Below, in pieces: positions 18,509-27,577 of a stretch of DNA of 64,000 bases; position 1 is the first letter of the stretch, and each line of letters starts with the position of its first letter. The DNA is taken from positions 62,001 through 126,000 of the forward strand of contig CAWKNX010000024.1 of NCBI GenBank assembly GCA_963851085.1, written 5' to 3'. A model generated the notes under the pieces. It made no database searches, had not been told where the DNA came from, and saw only the letters and a list, made by a program, of their open reading frames with translations. The stretch is from DATFVJ01 sp963851085 (GTDB lineage: Bacteria; Actinomycetota; Actinomycetes; Streptosporangiales; Streptosporangiaceae). A program made the position numbers and the translations under genes.

Positions 18509-21280
18509 GTGAGTACGAGAGACTTCACCCGGCCGCAGCGGCCCGACCACCCGAACGGGCGCGAGGCATCGGGGCGCGAGCCCTATCAGCGCGAGCGCGT
18601 TGAGCGCGAGGGATTCCGCCGTGACGGCGCCGATCCCGCAGGCCGCGCGGACGGTTCTGACGACCCCTACGGGATCTACCGGCCCGCCGACGGCGACGGC
18701 GGTCGTGGCGGCCGTGGAAGTGGCGGCCGTGGAAGTGGCGGCCGTGGAAGTGGCGGCCGTGGAGGGAGCGGGGCCCCGGGTTCCGCGATGGCCGCGAACT
18801 CCACCGCCGTCCGCCCAGACGCGCCGGTAAGCCCAGACGCGCCGGTCCGCCCGGACGGACCACGCGTACCGCACAGGTCCCTGCCGCCCGGCCCGCCGCC
18901 GGGTACCCGGCGTGGCCAGGGCGGCGGCAGTGCTGGTGGTAGGTTTTTCCGGCGCATGCTGCGCGGCCCGTGGACGTGGAAGCGGATCGCCGCGATCGTG
19001 GGTATCGCCTTCGGGCTCGGCATCGCCCTGCTGGCCATCTTGATCGGCGTCGCCTACGCGCAGACCCCCATCCCAAGCGCGGTGGCACAGGCGGCACAGC
19101 AGCAGGACTCGATCGTGTACTTCAGCAACGGCAAGACCGTGGCCGACACGTTCGGCAGCACGGACAGGCAGCTGCTGACCTCCAGCCAGATACCGGCGGT
19201 GCTGAGGAACGCGGTGCTCGCCGCCGAGGACAGGCACTTCTACACCGAGGGCGGGGTGTCACCGACCGGCATCCTCCGTGCGACCTACACCGACCTCACG
19301 GGTGGCTCGATCCAGGGCGGCTCCACCATCACCCAGCAGTTCGTCAGGAACTACTACGACAACATCGGCACGGCTCAGACGATGTCGAGGAAGCTCAAGG
19401 AGATCTTCGTCTCGATGAAGCTGGCCAGGCAGAAGTCCAAGTCCTGGATCCTCACGCAGTACCTGAACACGATCTACCTGGGCAATGGCACGTACGGCGT
19501 GGGTGCCGCGTCGCAGATGTATTTCGGCGTGCCCGCGTCGCGGCTGTCCGTGGCGCAGGCAGCGACGCTCGCCGCGATCATCCAGTCACCCGGCTACTAC
19601 CCGACATCAGCGCCCGGTGCGCGCCAGGCGCTGATGGCGCGGTGGCAGTACGTGCTGAACGGCATGGTGACCATGGGCACCCTTTCGCCACAGCAGGCGG
19701 CGGCGCAGAAGTTCCCGAAACTCGGCGACCACCAGATGCTCGGGATCGGGCCGGAACCTTACGACGGCTATATCAGGGACGCCGTCCGGACCGAACTGAA
19801 AAACACGTACCACTACACCGATAGCCAGATCAACAATGGCGGGCTGCGGATCGTCACCACGTTCGACAAGGGCAAGATGGACGCCCTGTACCGTTCGGTG
19901 GACGAGAACGAAAAGCTCATGAAGGAGGGCGGCAAGAAGCTGCCGTGGTACGCGCACGTGGGTGCTGTGCTCGAACAGCCGAGCACAGGCGCGATTGTCG
20001 CCATGTACAGTGGCCCCGGCTACAACGCCCGCAACTGTGCCAGGATCAAATGCCAGTACGACATGGCACTGACGAACCGTGAGCAGGTCGGCTCGTCGTT
20101 CAAGCCGTACGTGCTCGCCGAGGCCCGCGCGCAGGGCATGAGCGTCCAGAGCAGTGTGCTCGACGGTTACTCGCCGATCTGCGTGCCTCCGGACACCAGC
20201 CCGATGACGTACGGGGCGAGGGCGTCCTCGCCGACTGCGGCGTGCCCGCCGTCGGTGGGCCCGATGGCCTTCAACGTGTCGAACGACCAGGGTGACGGGA
20301 GCCTCGGGCCGGTGAACGTGCAGGTCGCGACGGCCGCCTCGCTCAACACCGCCTACACAGATCTGCTTCACCGCGTGGGCACACAGAAGGTCATCGACCT
20401 GGCACAGCAGTTCGGGGTCGATACCGCCGATTACCCGAATGGCTCGAATCTGGAGCACATGGTCCACCAGGTGGGTATCGCACTTGGCCAGGCGTCGATC
20501 ACCGTCGAGGAGCAGGCGACGATGTTCAACACGCTCGCGAACAACGGCGAGTACATCACGCCACATGTCATCAAGCGGATTACCCAGGGCACCATGACCA
20601 CGGCGGCCGCGGTCACCCGCCGCGAGGTGCTCACCCCCGATGTTGCCTCCGACGTCAACTGGGCCCTCTCATACGATGTCAAACCCGGAGGGACCGCGAC
20701 GAACGCCGCCATGGCGGACGGCCGCGAGATCATCGGCAAGACCGGCACCACGAACGCGGCGCAGTCGGCGTTCTTCATTGGCGCGATCCCGCAGTACACC
20801 CTCTCGGTCGGGATCTTCTCCAACAGCCAGGACGGCAACGTCAACCACGAGTCACTCAACCTGCTCGGCGGCCTGGCAGGCGGCGGGTACGGCGGTGACT
20901 GGCCGTCGATGATCTGGCGGACGTTCGCGGAGCAGGAGTTCGCGCAACTGCCCGCGGAGAACTTCGCTCAGCCCGGCTTCGGCGGGGTCAGGTGGAACCT
21001 GCTCGGCCCGCTGCTCACGCCACCCCCGCAGCATCCGCGTCCCCGCGACACGTTCCCGGTCTGCATTCCCGGCACCCCCTTCTGCGGTCACCACGGCCAC
21101 CGGAGCCCGTTGCCTTGCCCGCCGGGCCTGACGCTTCCCGGCTGCCCGTCACCGGCGCCGGTTCCCACGCAGCCGACGCCGAACCCGACCATTCCGCCGG
21201 GGCAGCCGCCTCCGACAGCGGGTGGCCTGGTGACCGGCGGGGCCGCGACGGCGAGCGCGACGCGGCGTGGAAGCGGTTAG
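18509..21280 (+). CDS. class A penicillin-binding protein (PonA1-like)
   Basis: 923 residues. A hydrophilic N-terminus contains GGRGSGGRG repeats (about 67-90), then one membrane anchor (IAAIVGIAFGLGIALLAILIGVAYAQ). The GT51 transglycosylase domain starts with AAEDRHFYTEGGVSPTGILRA (about 240), followed by GGSTITQQFVRN. The transpeptidase domain has SSFK (about S529), SLN near 611 and KTGTT near 744. It polymerises and cross-links peptidoglycan outside the membrane. A Pro-rich tail ends the protein. Start: GTG with GAGGA 4 nt upstream. The equivalent of Rv0050 and SCO3901 by gene order. Confidence 0.94.
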   Translation: MSTRDFTRPQRPDHPNGREASGREPYQRERVEREGFRRDGADPAGRADGSDDPYGIYRPADGDGGRGGRGSGGRGSGGRGSGGRGGSGAPGSAMAANSTAVRPDAPVSPDAPVRPDGPRVPHRSLPPGPPPGTRRGQGGGSAGGRFFRRMLRGPWTWKRIAAIVGIAFGLGIALLAILIGVAYAQTPIPSAVAQAAQQQDSIVYFSNGKTVADTFGSTDRQLLTSSQIPAVLRNAVLAAEDRHFYTEGGVSPTGILRATYTDLTGGSIQGGSTITQQFVRNYYDNIGTAQTMSRKLKEIFVSMKLARQKSKSWILTQYLNTIYLGNGTYGVGAASQMYFGVPASRLSVAQAATLAAIIQSPGYYPTSAPGARQALMARWQYVLNGMVTMGTLSPQQAAAQKFPKLGDHQMLGIGPEPYDGYIRDAVRTELKNTYHYTDSQINNGGLRIVTTFDKGKMDALYRSVDENEKLMKEGGKKLPWYAHVGAVLEQPSTGAIVAMYSGPGYNARNCARIKCQYDMALTNREQVGSSFKPYVLAEARAQGMSVQSSVLDGYSPICVPPDTSPMTYGARASSPTAACPPSVGPMAFNVSNDQGDGSLGPVNVQVATAASLNTAYTDLLHRVGTQKVIDLAQQFGVDTADYPNGSNLEHMVHQVGIALGQASITVEEQATMFNTLANNGEYITPHVIKRITQGTMTTAAAVTRREVLTPDVASDVNWALSYDVKPGGTATNAAMADGREIIGKTGTTNAAQSAFFIGAIPQYTLSVGIFSNSQDGNVNHESLNLLGGLAGGGYGGDWPSMIWRTFAEQEFAQLPAENFAQPGFGGVRWNLLGPLLTPPPQHPRPRDTFPVCIPGTPFCGHHGHRSPLPCPPGLTLPGCPSPAPVPTQPTPNPTIPPGQPPPTAGGLVTGGAATASATRRGSG

Positions 21281-21328
21281 GGTTGTCCAGGAGCAGCACT
21301 TGGAGGGCCCCGCTGGAGGCCGGGCGGA

Positions 21329-22804
21329 ATGATTGAGCGGGGTTCTCAAGCGCCGAGTGCGGATGGGGAGCCGGAGGGCGAGACGGAACCCGCAGGTGAA
21401 GGCGCGCGACGGGACGATCCGCCGGGTCCGGCGAACATTCCTGCCTCGGACCCGGCCGGTGCCGCTCGCGGCCGCACCGGCATTTCCGGATCTACGCCTG
21501 TGCTCGCGGCTGCGGCACTCACCGGCCTGGTGCTCGCGTTCGCAGAAAAGCTGCCGTGCAGGGACGGTGCATGGAACGTCCCTGGAAAGCAGTTCCAGTT
21601 CGCCTGCTACACCGACATCTACCCGCTGTACTTCACCGAGCGGCTGGCCGAAGGGAAGGTGCCGTACGCAGGTCATGCGGTCGAGTACCCGGTCCTGATC
21701 GGCGCGGTCATGCAGGCTGCGGCGTGGCTGGTGCACACCATCGCCGACCCGTTCGCCCGCGGCCAGCGGTTCTTCGACGTCACCGTGACCGGCCTGGCCG
21801 TGTGCGCCATTGTCGGAGTGCTCGCCACCGCTTACGCGGCCGGACCGGCCCGCCGCAGTGACGCGCTGCTCGTGGCGCTGAGCCCAGCATTGATCCTGTC
21901 CGCCTTCATCAACTGGGATCTTGTCGCGATGGCGCTCGTCGCGGCGGGCATGGCGGCCTGGGCGGCGCGGCGGAACGTGCTCGCCGGGGTGCTGCTCGGC
22001 CTGGCCGTCGCGACCAAGTTCTATCCGCTGGTGTTCTTCGGTCCGCTGTTGCTGTTGTGCCTGCGTGCGGGGCGGATGCGGGCGTTCTGCGTGACGACGG
22101 GATCGGCCGCGGCCGCGTGGCTCGCGGTCAACGTGCCTGTGCTGCTCGCCGCCCCCGCGGGCTGGCGTACCTTCTACAGCTTCAGCCGGACACGGCCCGC
22201 CGACTGGGGAGCGATCTGGTACTTCTTCGAGATACGGCAGGTGCCCCTGCTCGGCACCGGGAACCTGGGCACCCTCAACTTGCTCAGCGCCGGTGCGTTC
22301 GCGATCGGCTGCGTGGCGATCGCGGTTCTCGCGCTTGCGGCGCCGCGCCGCCCCCGGCTGGCTCAGTTGTTCTTCCTCGCGCTCGCGGTGTTCCTGCTCA
22401 CCAACAAGGTGTGGTCGCCGCAGTACGTGATCTGGCTGGTACCGCTCGCCGTGCTCGCCAGGCCGCGGTTCGGCGCCTACATACTCTGGCAGCTCGCGGA
22501 GATCGGCTACTTCATCGCAATCTGGTGGTATCTGTTCACCATTCCAGGAATGTCCGCAGGTGTGACCAGCTTCCACGGGATCGGCCAGGGCTGGTATTTC
22601 ACCGCGCTGCTCGCCCGCTTCGCCACCACAGCACTGCTGGCTGGGCTGGTGGTCAGGGACATCCTGCGCCCCGAAGGCGACGTGGTGCGCGCCGGCGGGG
22701 TAGACGACCCGGCAGGCGGCGTCCTGGCGGGCGCCGCCGACGTGTTCGTGCTACGCCGCTCGCACCGGCCCGCGCGAATGGTGGAAAACGCGCAGACCGG
22801 ATGA
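21329..22804 (+). CDS. GT87-like membrane glycosyltransferase
   Basis: 491 residues, about 10-12 hydrophobic helices after an 45-residue hydrophilic N-terminus. The segment YPLYFTERLAEGKVPYAGHAVEYPVLIGAVM and the later LAVATKFYPLVFFGP and NKVWSPQYVIWLVPL fit the GT-C mannosyltransferase superfamily that uses polyprenyl-phosphate sugars at the outer membrane face. The place right after the class A PBP equals Rv0051. The acceptor may be a phosphatidylinositol mannoside or another envelope glycan; this is inferred from family and context. Confidence 0.82.
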   Translation: MIERGSQAPSADGEPEGETEPAGEGARRDDPPGPANIPASDPAGAARGRTGISGSTPVLAAAALTGLVLAFAEKLPCRDGAWNVPGKQFQFACYTDIYPLYFTERLAEGKVPYAGHAVEYPVLIGAVMQAAAWLVHTIADPFARGQRFFDVTVTGLAVCAIVGVLATAYAAGPARRSDALLVALSPALILSAFINWDLVAMALVAAGMAAWAARRNVLAGVLLGLAVATKFYPLVFFGPLLLLCLRAGRMRAFCVTTGSAAAAWLAVNVPVLLAAPAGWRTFYSFSRTRPADWGAIWYFFEIRQVPLLGTGNLGTLNLLSAGAFAIGCVAIAVLALAAPRRPRLAQLFFLALAVFLLTNKVWSPQYVIWLVPLAVLARPRFGAYILWQLAEIGYFIAIWWYLFTIPGMSAGVTSFHGIGQGWYFTALLARFATTALLAGLVVRDILRPEGDVVRAGGVDDPAGGVLAGAADVFVLRRSHRPARMVENAQTG

Positions 22805-22920
22805 CCGCCGCCACGCATCACGGCCGATCAAGGAACGCGCGCAGGAGATGGTGACGGGAGCCAGGAGGCCGCCCCGCGCGGCCGCCAAACCCACGGTTGG
22901 CTTGCCGTCCAGCCCTTCCC

Positions 22921-22977
22921 TTCATGATCGCGGTAACTTTGCCGCGGATACAGCGGAGAAGTTACCGCGATCATGAA
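22921..22977. terminator. long perfect hairpin between convergent genes
   Basis: Arms of 19 bp (TTCATGATCGCGGTAACTT and its complement) are separated by 19 nt that contain a further CCGC/GCGG pair. It sits between the stops of the GT87-like gene (22804) and the leftward endonuclease IV gene (23144). It fits a bidirectional terminator; the length and perfection also fit a REP-like mobile palindrome. Confidence 0.6.
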
Positions 22978-23143
22978 AGACGTCTCATGGTGTCGCGCCA
23001 GCCGGGCAGCCAGTGTCGGCTGCTGCCACGGAGCCAGCGCCCCCGGATCCCCCAGGCCCGCCGATGGCAACGGGATCTATCCCGAACGGCTGCGCGGGGC
23101 GGCCCTCCGGGCCGTCAAGCCCGACCGGGTTCGCCCGGGCTTG

Positions 23144-23938
23144 TCAACGGCCGCGGAGCTGGTCGCGCAACCAGCGGATGTCCGCCGCCTGCCCATCATC
23201 CTCATCTGGCGTCTCGCAGACGACGGGTGCTCCCGCGGCCCGCACGACCTCGGCGATGAGCTTCGGGTCGATGGTGCCGCGCTCGAGGTTGTCGTGCCTG
23301 TCGCGCCCCGATCCGAACTCGTCCTTGCTGTTGTTGCAGTGCACCAGGTCGATGCGCCCGGTGATGGCCACCACCCGGTCCACGATTCCCTGCAGTTCTT
23401 CGCCGCCCGCATGCGCATGACAGGTGTCCAGGCAGAACCCGGCCTTACCGGCACCGCCGGCGGCGTCGATGGCGTCCCACAGCCGTGCGATCGCGTCGAG
23501 GGTCCTGGCCATCGCGTTGTCGCCGCCCGCCGTGTTCTCGATCAGCACGGGGAGCGGGAACTCGGTCCGCTCGAAGACCTTCCGCCAGTTCGCGAAGCCT
23601 TCCGCGGGGTCGGCCGACGCGAGCACATGGCCGCCGTGGACGATGAGGCCCTTCGCGCCGATGGACGCGGCCGCCTCCGCGTGCTGTGCGAGCAGTTTGC
23701 GGCTGGGGATCCGGATCCTGTTGTTGGTGGTGGCGACGTTGACCAGATACGGCGCATGCACGTAGACGGCAAGCCCGGCGGACTCGGCGGCCTGGCGGAA
23801 CTGCCCGGGGTCGCCAGGCAGCACGGGCGCCTTGTATCCTTGGGGGTCGCCGAGGAAGAACTGCACGACCTCCGCGCCCCGGGCGGTCGCGGCGGCGAGC
23901 GGGTCAGCCTGGTCGACGTGAGCTCCGATGCGCACCAT
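23144..23938 (-). CDS. nfo: deoxyribonuclease IV (AP endonuclease)
   Basis: 264-residue TIM-barrel AP endonuclease 2 family protein. The family metal-ligand segments are present: VRIGAHV at the start, YVHAPYLVN (about 58), GLIVHGGH near 98, the IENTAGG glutamate near 132, FCLDTCHAHAGG near 165, VHCNNSK near 200 and CETPDED near 245. It cleaves DNA 5' of abasic sites in base-excision repair. The gene stands alone, convergent with the GT87-like gene; the ATG start at 23938 agrees with the usual MxRIGAHV opening. Confidence 0.92.
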   Translation of the reverse strand: MVRIGAHVDQADPLAAATARGAEVVQFFLGDPQGYKAPVLPGDPGQFRQAAESAGLAVYVHAPYLVNVATTNNRIRIPSRKLLAQHAEAAASIGAKGLIVHGGHVLASADPAEGFANWRKVFERTEFPLPVLIENTAGGDNAMARTLDAIARLWDAIDAAGGAGKAGFCLDTCHAHAGGEELQGIVDRVVAITGRIDLVHCNNSKDEFGSGRDRHDNLERGTIDPKLIAEVVRAAGAPVVCETPDEDDGQAADIRWLRDQLRGR

Positions 23939-24121
23939 GCCATCGAGCTTAGAGCCTGCTTGAGAACTCTCGGTCGTGCGAGGGCAGAGCGAGCGGCCCG
24001 GCGCGCAGTGCCTGAAGGAAGCGCAGCGCCTGACGGAAGCAGGGCCAGGCGGTGGCGGGCAGGGCGGAGTGGCGCCCGGACGCGCCTGGGGCGCGCGGAT
24101 CTGGCCGCCGGGCGCGTGTGC

Positions 24122-24439
24122 TCACATCGAGAAACCGCCGTGCGCGATGCCCATGCCCGCGCCGACGAACCCCCCGACGATCCCGACCACGATGAACATG
24201 CGCTCGCCGCGCGTCGCGGAGACGAATTGGGCATAAAGGCCGACACCGAAGCTGGCCATGCCGAGCACGGTGGCGGCCAGGTGCGTCTGGACGATCAGCC
24301 CGAGTGCGAAGGCGACGATGCCACCGACGAAGACGAACAGCGTCACCGCGTTCAGCAGCGGATGGCGCTTGCCATCGGTGTTGAGCTTGAGGAGTGGCGG
24401 CGGTTGCGCGACCGGCTGGATCTGGGTGTCGTCAGGCAT
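24122..24439 (-). CDS. small membrane protein, unknown function
   Basis: 105 residues with three hydrophobic segments (AVTLFVFVGGIVAFALGLIV, LAATVLGMASFGVGLYAQFV, MFIVVGIVGGFVGAGMGIA) after a 30-residue cytosolic N-terminus. The start ATG at 24439 has GGAGG about 8 nt upstream. No family recognised. It is divergent from the rpsF operon with a gap of 364 bp. A similar small membrane protein upstream of rpsF is plausible in related genomes but not verified. Confidence 0.75.
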   Translation of the reverse strand: MPDDTQIQPVAQPPPLLKLNTDGKRHPLLNAVTLFVFVGGIVAFALGLIVQTHLAATVLGMASFGVGLYAQFVSATRGERMFIVVGIVGGFVGAGMGIAHGGFSM

Positions 24440-24803
24440 GGGGCCCACCTCCATGGTCCTCGAAGGCATCCATCACATTGTGTTCCCGCACCTGCGCCGG
24501 CGGAATCTCCCAGTTAACGCTGGAGCCGGCAGTGGAGTCCTGACCCACCGGGCGCTGCCATATCTCAAGATCTCAAGACGCGTATTTCGCGGGCTGCGCC
24601 CTCGCGGGTGGGGTCTTCGTGGGCTGGGGTCTCGGGCGCTGGGTCTCACGCGCTGACGTCGCAGCGGTGCTCTTTCTGGCCCGGCCATCGCTGCGCACTT
24701 GGTAAGCTGGCTCGACCGCGCCCGCCGATCCCCGGCAGTGGCGCAGATTCCTCCTGTCACGGAGAGACCGTGACCGCCAGTCCATGGGAGGTGTGAGCCG
24801 CGC
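24440..24803. other. intergenic region upstream of rpsF
   Basis: 364 bp between the divergent small membrane protein and rpsF. It contains a local repeat of TCTCAAGA (near 24565) and CTGGG/GGGT-rich sequence at 24600-24655, and a GGGAGGTGTGAG ribosome binding site for rpsF. An S6:S18 autoregulatory leader is expected here by analogy but I could not fold one with confidence. Confidence 0.5.
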
Positions 24804-25094
24804 ATGCGTCAGTACGAATTGATGATTATCCTCGAGCCAGGGCTCGAAGAGCGCACGGTCCAGCCATCGCTCGAGCAGTTCCTCAAGGTCGTGAAGACCG
24901 GCGGCGGAACCGTGCAGAAGGTCGACGTGTGGGGGCGGCGCCGCCTCGCCTACGAGATCGACAAGAAGTCTGAGGGAATCTATGCGGTCGTCGACCTGAC
25001 CGCCGAACCGGACACCGTGCGGGAACTTGACCGCCAGCTGAACCTCAACGAGGGCGTGCTTCGTACTAAGGTCGTTCGGCCCGAGCGGCACTGA
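24804..25094 (+). CDS. rpsF: 30S ribosomal protein bS6
   Basis: 96 residues, full-length bS6 (MRQYELMIILEPGLEE start; RRRLAYEIDKKSEGIYAVVDLTAEP core). It sits in the 30S platform and pairs with bS18, whose gene is in the same operon after ssb. The ribosome binding site is GGGAGG. Operon order rpsF-ssb-rpsR-rplI-dnaB is conserved in actinobacteria and links ribosome supply with replication proteins. Confidence 0.98.
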   Translation: MRQYELMIILEPGLEERTVQPSLEQFLKVVKTGGGTVQKVDVWGRRRLAYEIDKKSEGIYAVVDLTAEPDTVRELDRQLNLNEGVLRTKVVRPERH

Positions 25095-25210
25095 CTACCG
25101 CTTCACGCGATGCTGACTCACGACCGCAGGAGACGCCTCGGCGCGCCGGGGCGCGATCCAGCTCACCAGACCGTTAGCTAACCCATCCCTACCGACCGGG
25201 AGCAGGCCCG

Positions 25211-25747
25211 ATGGCAGGCGACACCCAGATTACGATCGTCGGCAATCTCACCAGCGATCCGGAGCTTCGCTACACTCCGAATGGCCAGGCAGTGGCGCGC
25301 TTCAGCGTCGCATCCACGCCGCGGTTCCGCGACAGCGCGAGCGGCGAGTGGAAGGACGGCGACCCCCTCTTCCTGTCATGCGATATCTGGCGGCAGGCCG
25401 CGGAGAACGTCGCGGAGACTCTGCAGCGGGGCATGCGGGTGATCGTTCAGGGTCGGCTGCGGCAGCGCTCATATGAGACCCGTGAGGGCGAGAAGCGCAC
25501 CGTTTACGAGGTTACGGTGGACGAGGTCGGCCCGTCGCTGCGCTACGCCTCCGCCAAGGTGACGAAGACCGCGCGTTCGGGCGGCGGCTTCGGCGGTGGG
25601 CCGAACGGGCCCGGTGGGCCGAACGGGCCCGGCGGCTCCGGCCGCGGGTCTGGCGGCTCGGGCGGTGCGGCGGACGACCCGTGGGCGAACAGCGGGTCAG
25701 CAGGCTCGGACGGTGGCGACAGCTTCTCCGACGAGCCGCCGTTCTGA
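25211..25747 (+). CDS. ssb: single-stranded DNA-binding protein
   Basis: 178 residues. The N-terminal OB fold (about 1-110; TQITIVGNLTSDPELRYTPNGQAVARFSVASTPRF) binds ssDNA as a tetramer; a Gly-rich linker with GPNGPGGPNGPGG follows, then the acidic tip DEPPF that docks partner proteins such as DnaB loading and repair factors. The DNA around the stop codon is triplicated (GCCGCCGTTCTG at the end and twice more downstream, to 25780), but only the first copy is translated. Confidence 0.97.
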   Translation: MAGDTQITIVGNLTSDPELRYTPNGQAVARFSVASTPRFRDSASGEWKDGDPLFLSCDIWRQAAENVAETLQRGMRVIVQGRLRQRSYETREGEKRTVYEVTVDEVGPSLRYASAKVTKTARSGGGFGGGPNGPGGPNGPGGSGRGSGGSGGAADDPWANSGSAGSDGGDSFSDEPPF

Positions 25748-25860
25748 GCCGCCGTTCTGGGTCGCCGTTCTGGGTCGGCCCATCGGCAAGAAAGACCAGA
25801 ACCTGCCCACCCGGGTGCGGCGCCCGCAACCAGCCGTGAAAGAAACCAGACAACGACCAT

Positions 25861-25877
25861 CCCCGCCACAGGCGGGG
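25861..25877. terminator. short hairpin between ssb and rpsR
   Basis: Arms CCCCGCC / GGCGGGG around ACA, 17 nt before the rpsR start. It may act as an attenuator or protect the upstream message rather than as a full terminator, because rpsR is probably in the same operon. Confidence 0.4.
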
Positions 25878-25894
25878 CTCTGTGAGGGAGCACC

Positions 25895-26134
25895 ATGATG
25901 GCCAAGGCACCGGCGCGCAAGCCGAAGAAGAAGGTGTGCCTTTTCTGCCAGGAGAAGATCTCCTACGTCGACTACAAGGACATCGGGCTGCTGCGGAAGT
26001 TCATTTCCGACCGTGGCAAGATCCGGGCCCGCCGGGTGACCGGCAACTGCACGCAGCACCAGCGGGATGTCGCCTCAGCGATCAAGAACGCCCGTGAGAT
26101 GGCTCTGCTGCCGTACACGAGCACAGCACGCTGA
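25895..26134 (+). CDS. rpsR: 30S ribosomal protein bS18
   Basis: 79 residues (or 78 from the second ATG). It keeps the cysteine pair CLFC near residue 15 plus TGNCTQHQ near 50, the zinc-binding form of bS18; many actinobacteria also carry a zinc-free paralogue under Zur control elsewhere. It binds beside bS6 in the 30S platform. The ribosome binding site is GAGGGAG. It is followed 14 nt later by rplI. Confidence 0.97.
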   Translation: MMAKAPARKPKKKVCLFCQEKISYVDYKDIGLLRKFISDRGKIRARRVTGNCTQHQRDVASAIKNAREMALLPYTSTAR

Positions 26135-26148
26135 GGAGGTATCTGGCG

Positions 26149-26610
26149 ATGAGTCGCACACCTATGAAGCTCATCCTCACCCAGGAGGTCACCGGCCTTG
26201 GAACGCCGGGTGACGTCGTTGAGGTGGCGGGGGGTTACGGGCGCAATTACCTGATTCCGCGCGGTTTCGCCATGCGCTGGACACGTGGTGCGGAGAAGCA
26301 GATAGACCTGATCAAACGAGCCCGCTCGGCGCGTGAGATCCGCGGCCTCGATGACGCCAAGCAGGTGGCGGCGCAGCTTGCCGGGCTCACCGTGCGTCTG
26401 CAGACCAAGGCAGGAGAGACCGGCCGGCTCTTCGGCTCCGTGTCGGCCGCCGACATCGCGGCGGCTGTGCGGGCCGCCGGTGGTCCCGAGCTCGACCGGC
26501 GGCGCATCGAGGTCCGCAGCCCGATCAAGACGGTGGGCGCGCACCAGGTGGCGGTGCGGCTGCACCCGGACGTCAGTGCCACGCTCGACATCGAGATCGC
26601 CGGGGCCTGA
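26149..26610 (+). CDS. rplI: 50S ribosomal protein bL9
   Basis: 153 residues: N-terminal bL9 domain MKLILTQEVTGLGTPGDVVEVAGGYGRNYLIPRGFA, a long connecting helix and a C-terminal domain (GRLFGSVSAADIAAAV ... RRRIEV). It binds the L1-stalk base of the large subunit. GAGGAGG is about 8 nt upstream. It is the last ribosomal gene of the operon before the 0.9-kb gap to dnaB. Confidence 0.97.
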   Translation: MSRTPMKLILTQEVTGLGTPGDVVEVAGGYGRNYLIPRGFAMRWTRGAEKQIDLIKRARSAREIRGLDDAKQVAAQLAGLTVRLQTKAGETGRLFGSVSAADIAAAVRAAGGPELDRRRIEVRSPIKTVGAHQVAVRLHPDVSATLDIEIAGA

Positions 26611-26630
26611 CCGGCCACGCCGCGCTGTCG

Positions 26631-26864
26631 CTACGCGTCCATGGCGGGCGGCGGATCGCTGCGCGCCAATCCAGGCGAGCCGTAGTCGGCGGCGCGGCGG
26701 GCGAGGTCTGGATCCAGGTCACTGACGAGCGTCCAGACGCTGGCCACCCGCCCGGTCAGCTCCGCCGGTGTCAGCGAGCCGGGATTCGCCGCCGCGAGGT
26801 CGTCGATCGCCCGGGTGAGGTTGGTGACCTGATCGACCGCGGCGCTGCTCTCGTCCGAACACAT
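26631..26864 (-). CDS. small hypothetical protein
   Basis: 77 residues, convergent with rplI (20-bp gap). The sequence is mildly acidic, helical in character (AAVDQVTNLTRAIDDLAAANPGSLTPAELTGRVASVWTLV), with no membrane segment or recognised motif. Third codon positions are strongly G/C, as in real genes here. There is no clear ribosome binding site, so it may be leaderless or translated from another start. No family is recognised. Confidence 0.55.
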   Translation of the reverse strand: MCSDESSAAVDQVTNLTRAIDDLAAANPGSLTPAELTGRVASVWTLVSDLDPDLARRAADYGSPGLARSDPPPAMDA

Positions 26865-27577
26865 TTTCGAGATGCTACCCGGGCGGCCGGGGGTCCGCCG
26901 CCCGAACGCGGACCTGCCCTCAGATTCTCCCCGGGCTGGCGATCCGCGGCCCGGCGGACAGGAAGGCCAGCCGCCTGACCTGGGCGGTCAGCCGCGCGGT
27001 GGCACGAATCCGGTCACCGGCGTACCGCACCAGTGACGAGCCACGCGGAACGTGCCCGCAGGGTGAGCGGTGTCGGTGGTGGCAGCGGCGCGGCGTGCGC
27101 CGGCTGCTCAGGTACACCAGACTTCCGTGCACCATCGGGGAACTGGCGCATGACGGATGTGACGTTACCTGGCGATCTGGCCGCGACGGCAATCCAGTAC
27201 CCGGACACCCGGCGCGGGACCGTCGGCGGCACAGGTCACATGTGGATAACTTCTTGCGGCTGTGGACGACAATCCGTACCCGGCTTTTTTCACGCACACA
27301 GGGAGTGGACGGCGTTCACGCTGGTAACGGTGGGCCAGCACACGTGATTTCCCGGTATATCCCCAGTCTTGTCCCCAGGCTGCGCACAGTCCGGACGGCG
27401 TGTCTGCACAGGCTGTCCACAGGCCTGTGCACAGCGCTATTTGGCCTGCCGCCGCGCCACCCGCGAAACTGTCAGACCTGTCCGCTAGATCTATACCCGG
27501 CGTGATCTACAGCGGCCGGATTCCATGGCGACCCGCCAGCTCGGCTGCTGGCCCGGTGCGCCCGACGTGGGGAGGCG
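26865..27577. other. long intergenic region upstream of dnaB
   Basis: 713 bp without a convincing gene; open frames here are short and have poor codon bias. It is less GC-rich than its neighbours from about 27230 on and holds the DnaA-box-like group annotated separately. The dnaB promoter should lie in the last 150 bp, but I could not fix its hexamers. Confidence 0.6.
27241..27433. promoter_or_regulatory. group of DnaA-box-like 9-mers ahead of dnaB
   Basis: TGTGGATAA at 27241-27249 is the exact complement of TTATCCACA. TGTGGACGA (27261), TTGTCCCCA (27369-27377), CTGTCCACA (27413-27421) and CTGTGCACA (27425-27433) each differ by one or two bases from the actinobacterial box TTGTCCACA. They precede dnaB by 145-340 bp and may let DnaA bind or regulate the helicase gene; function is inferred. 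Confidence 0.5.

Noticed and set aside
24640..24803. S6:S18 autoregulatory RNA leader upstream of rpsF
   Set aside because: Expected from other bacteria, but I could not find a stem with the conserved CCG bulge; left undetermined.
27241..27433. The chromosomal origin oriC itself
   Set aside because: dnaA and dnaN are not nearby, and synteny puts oriC beyond the left end of the window.
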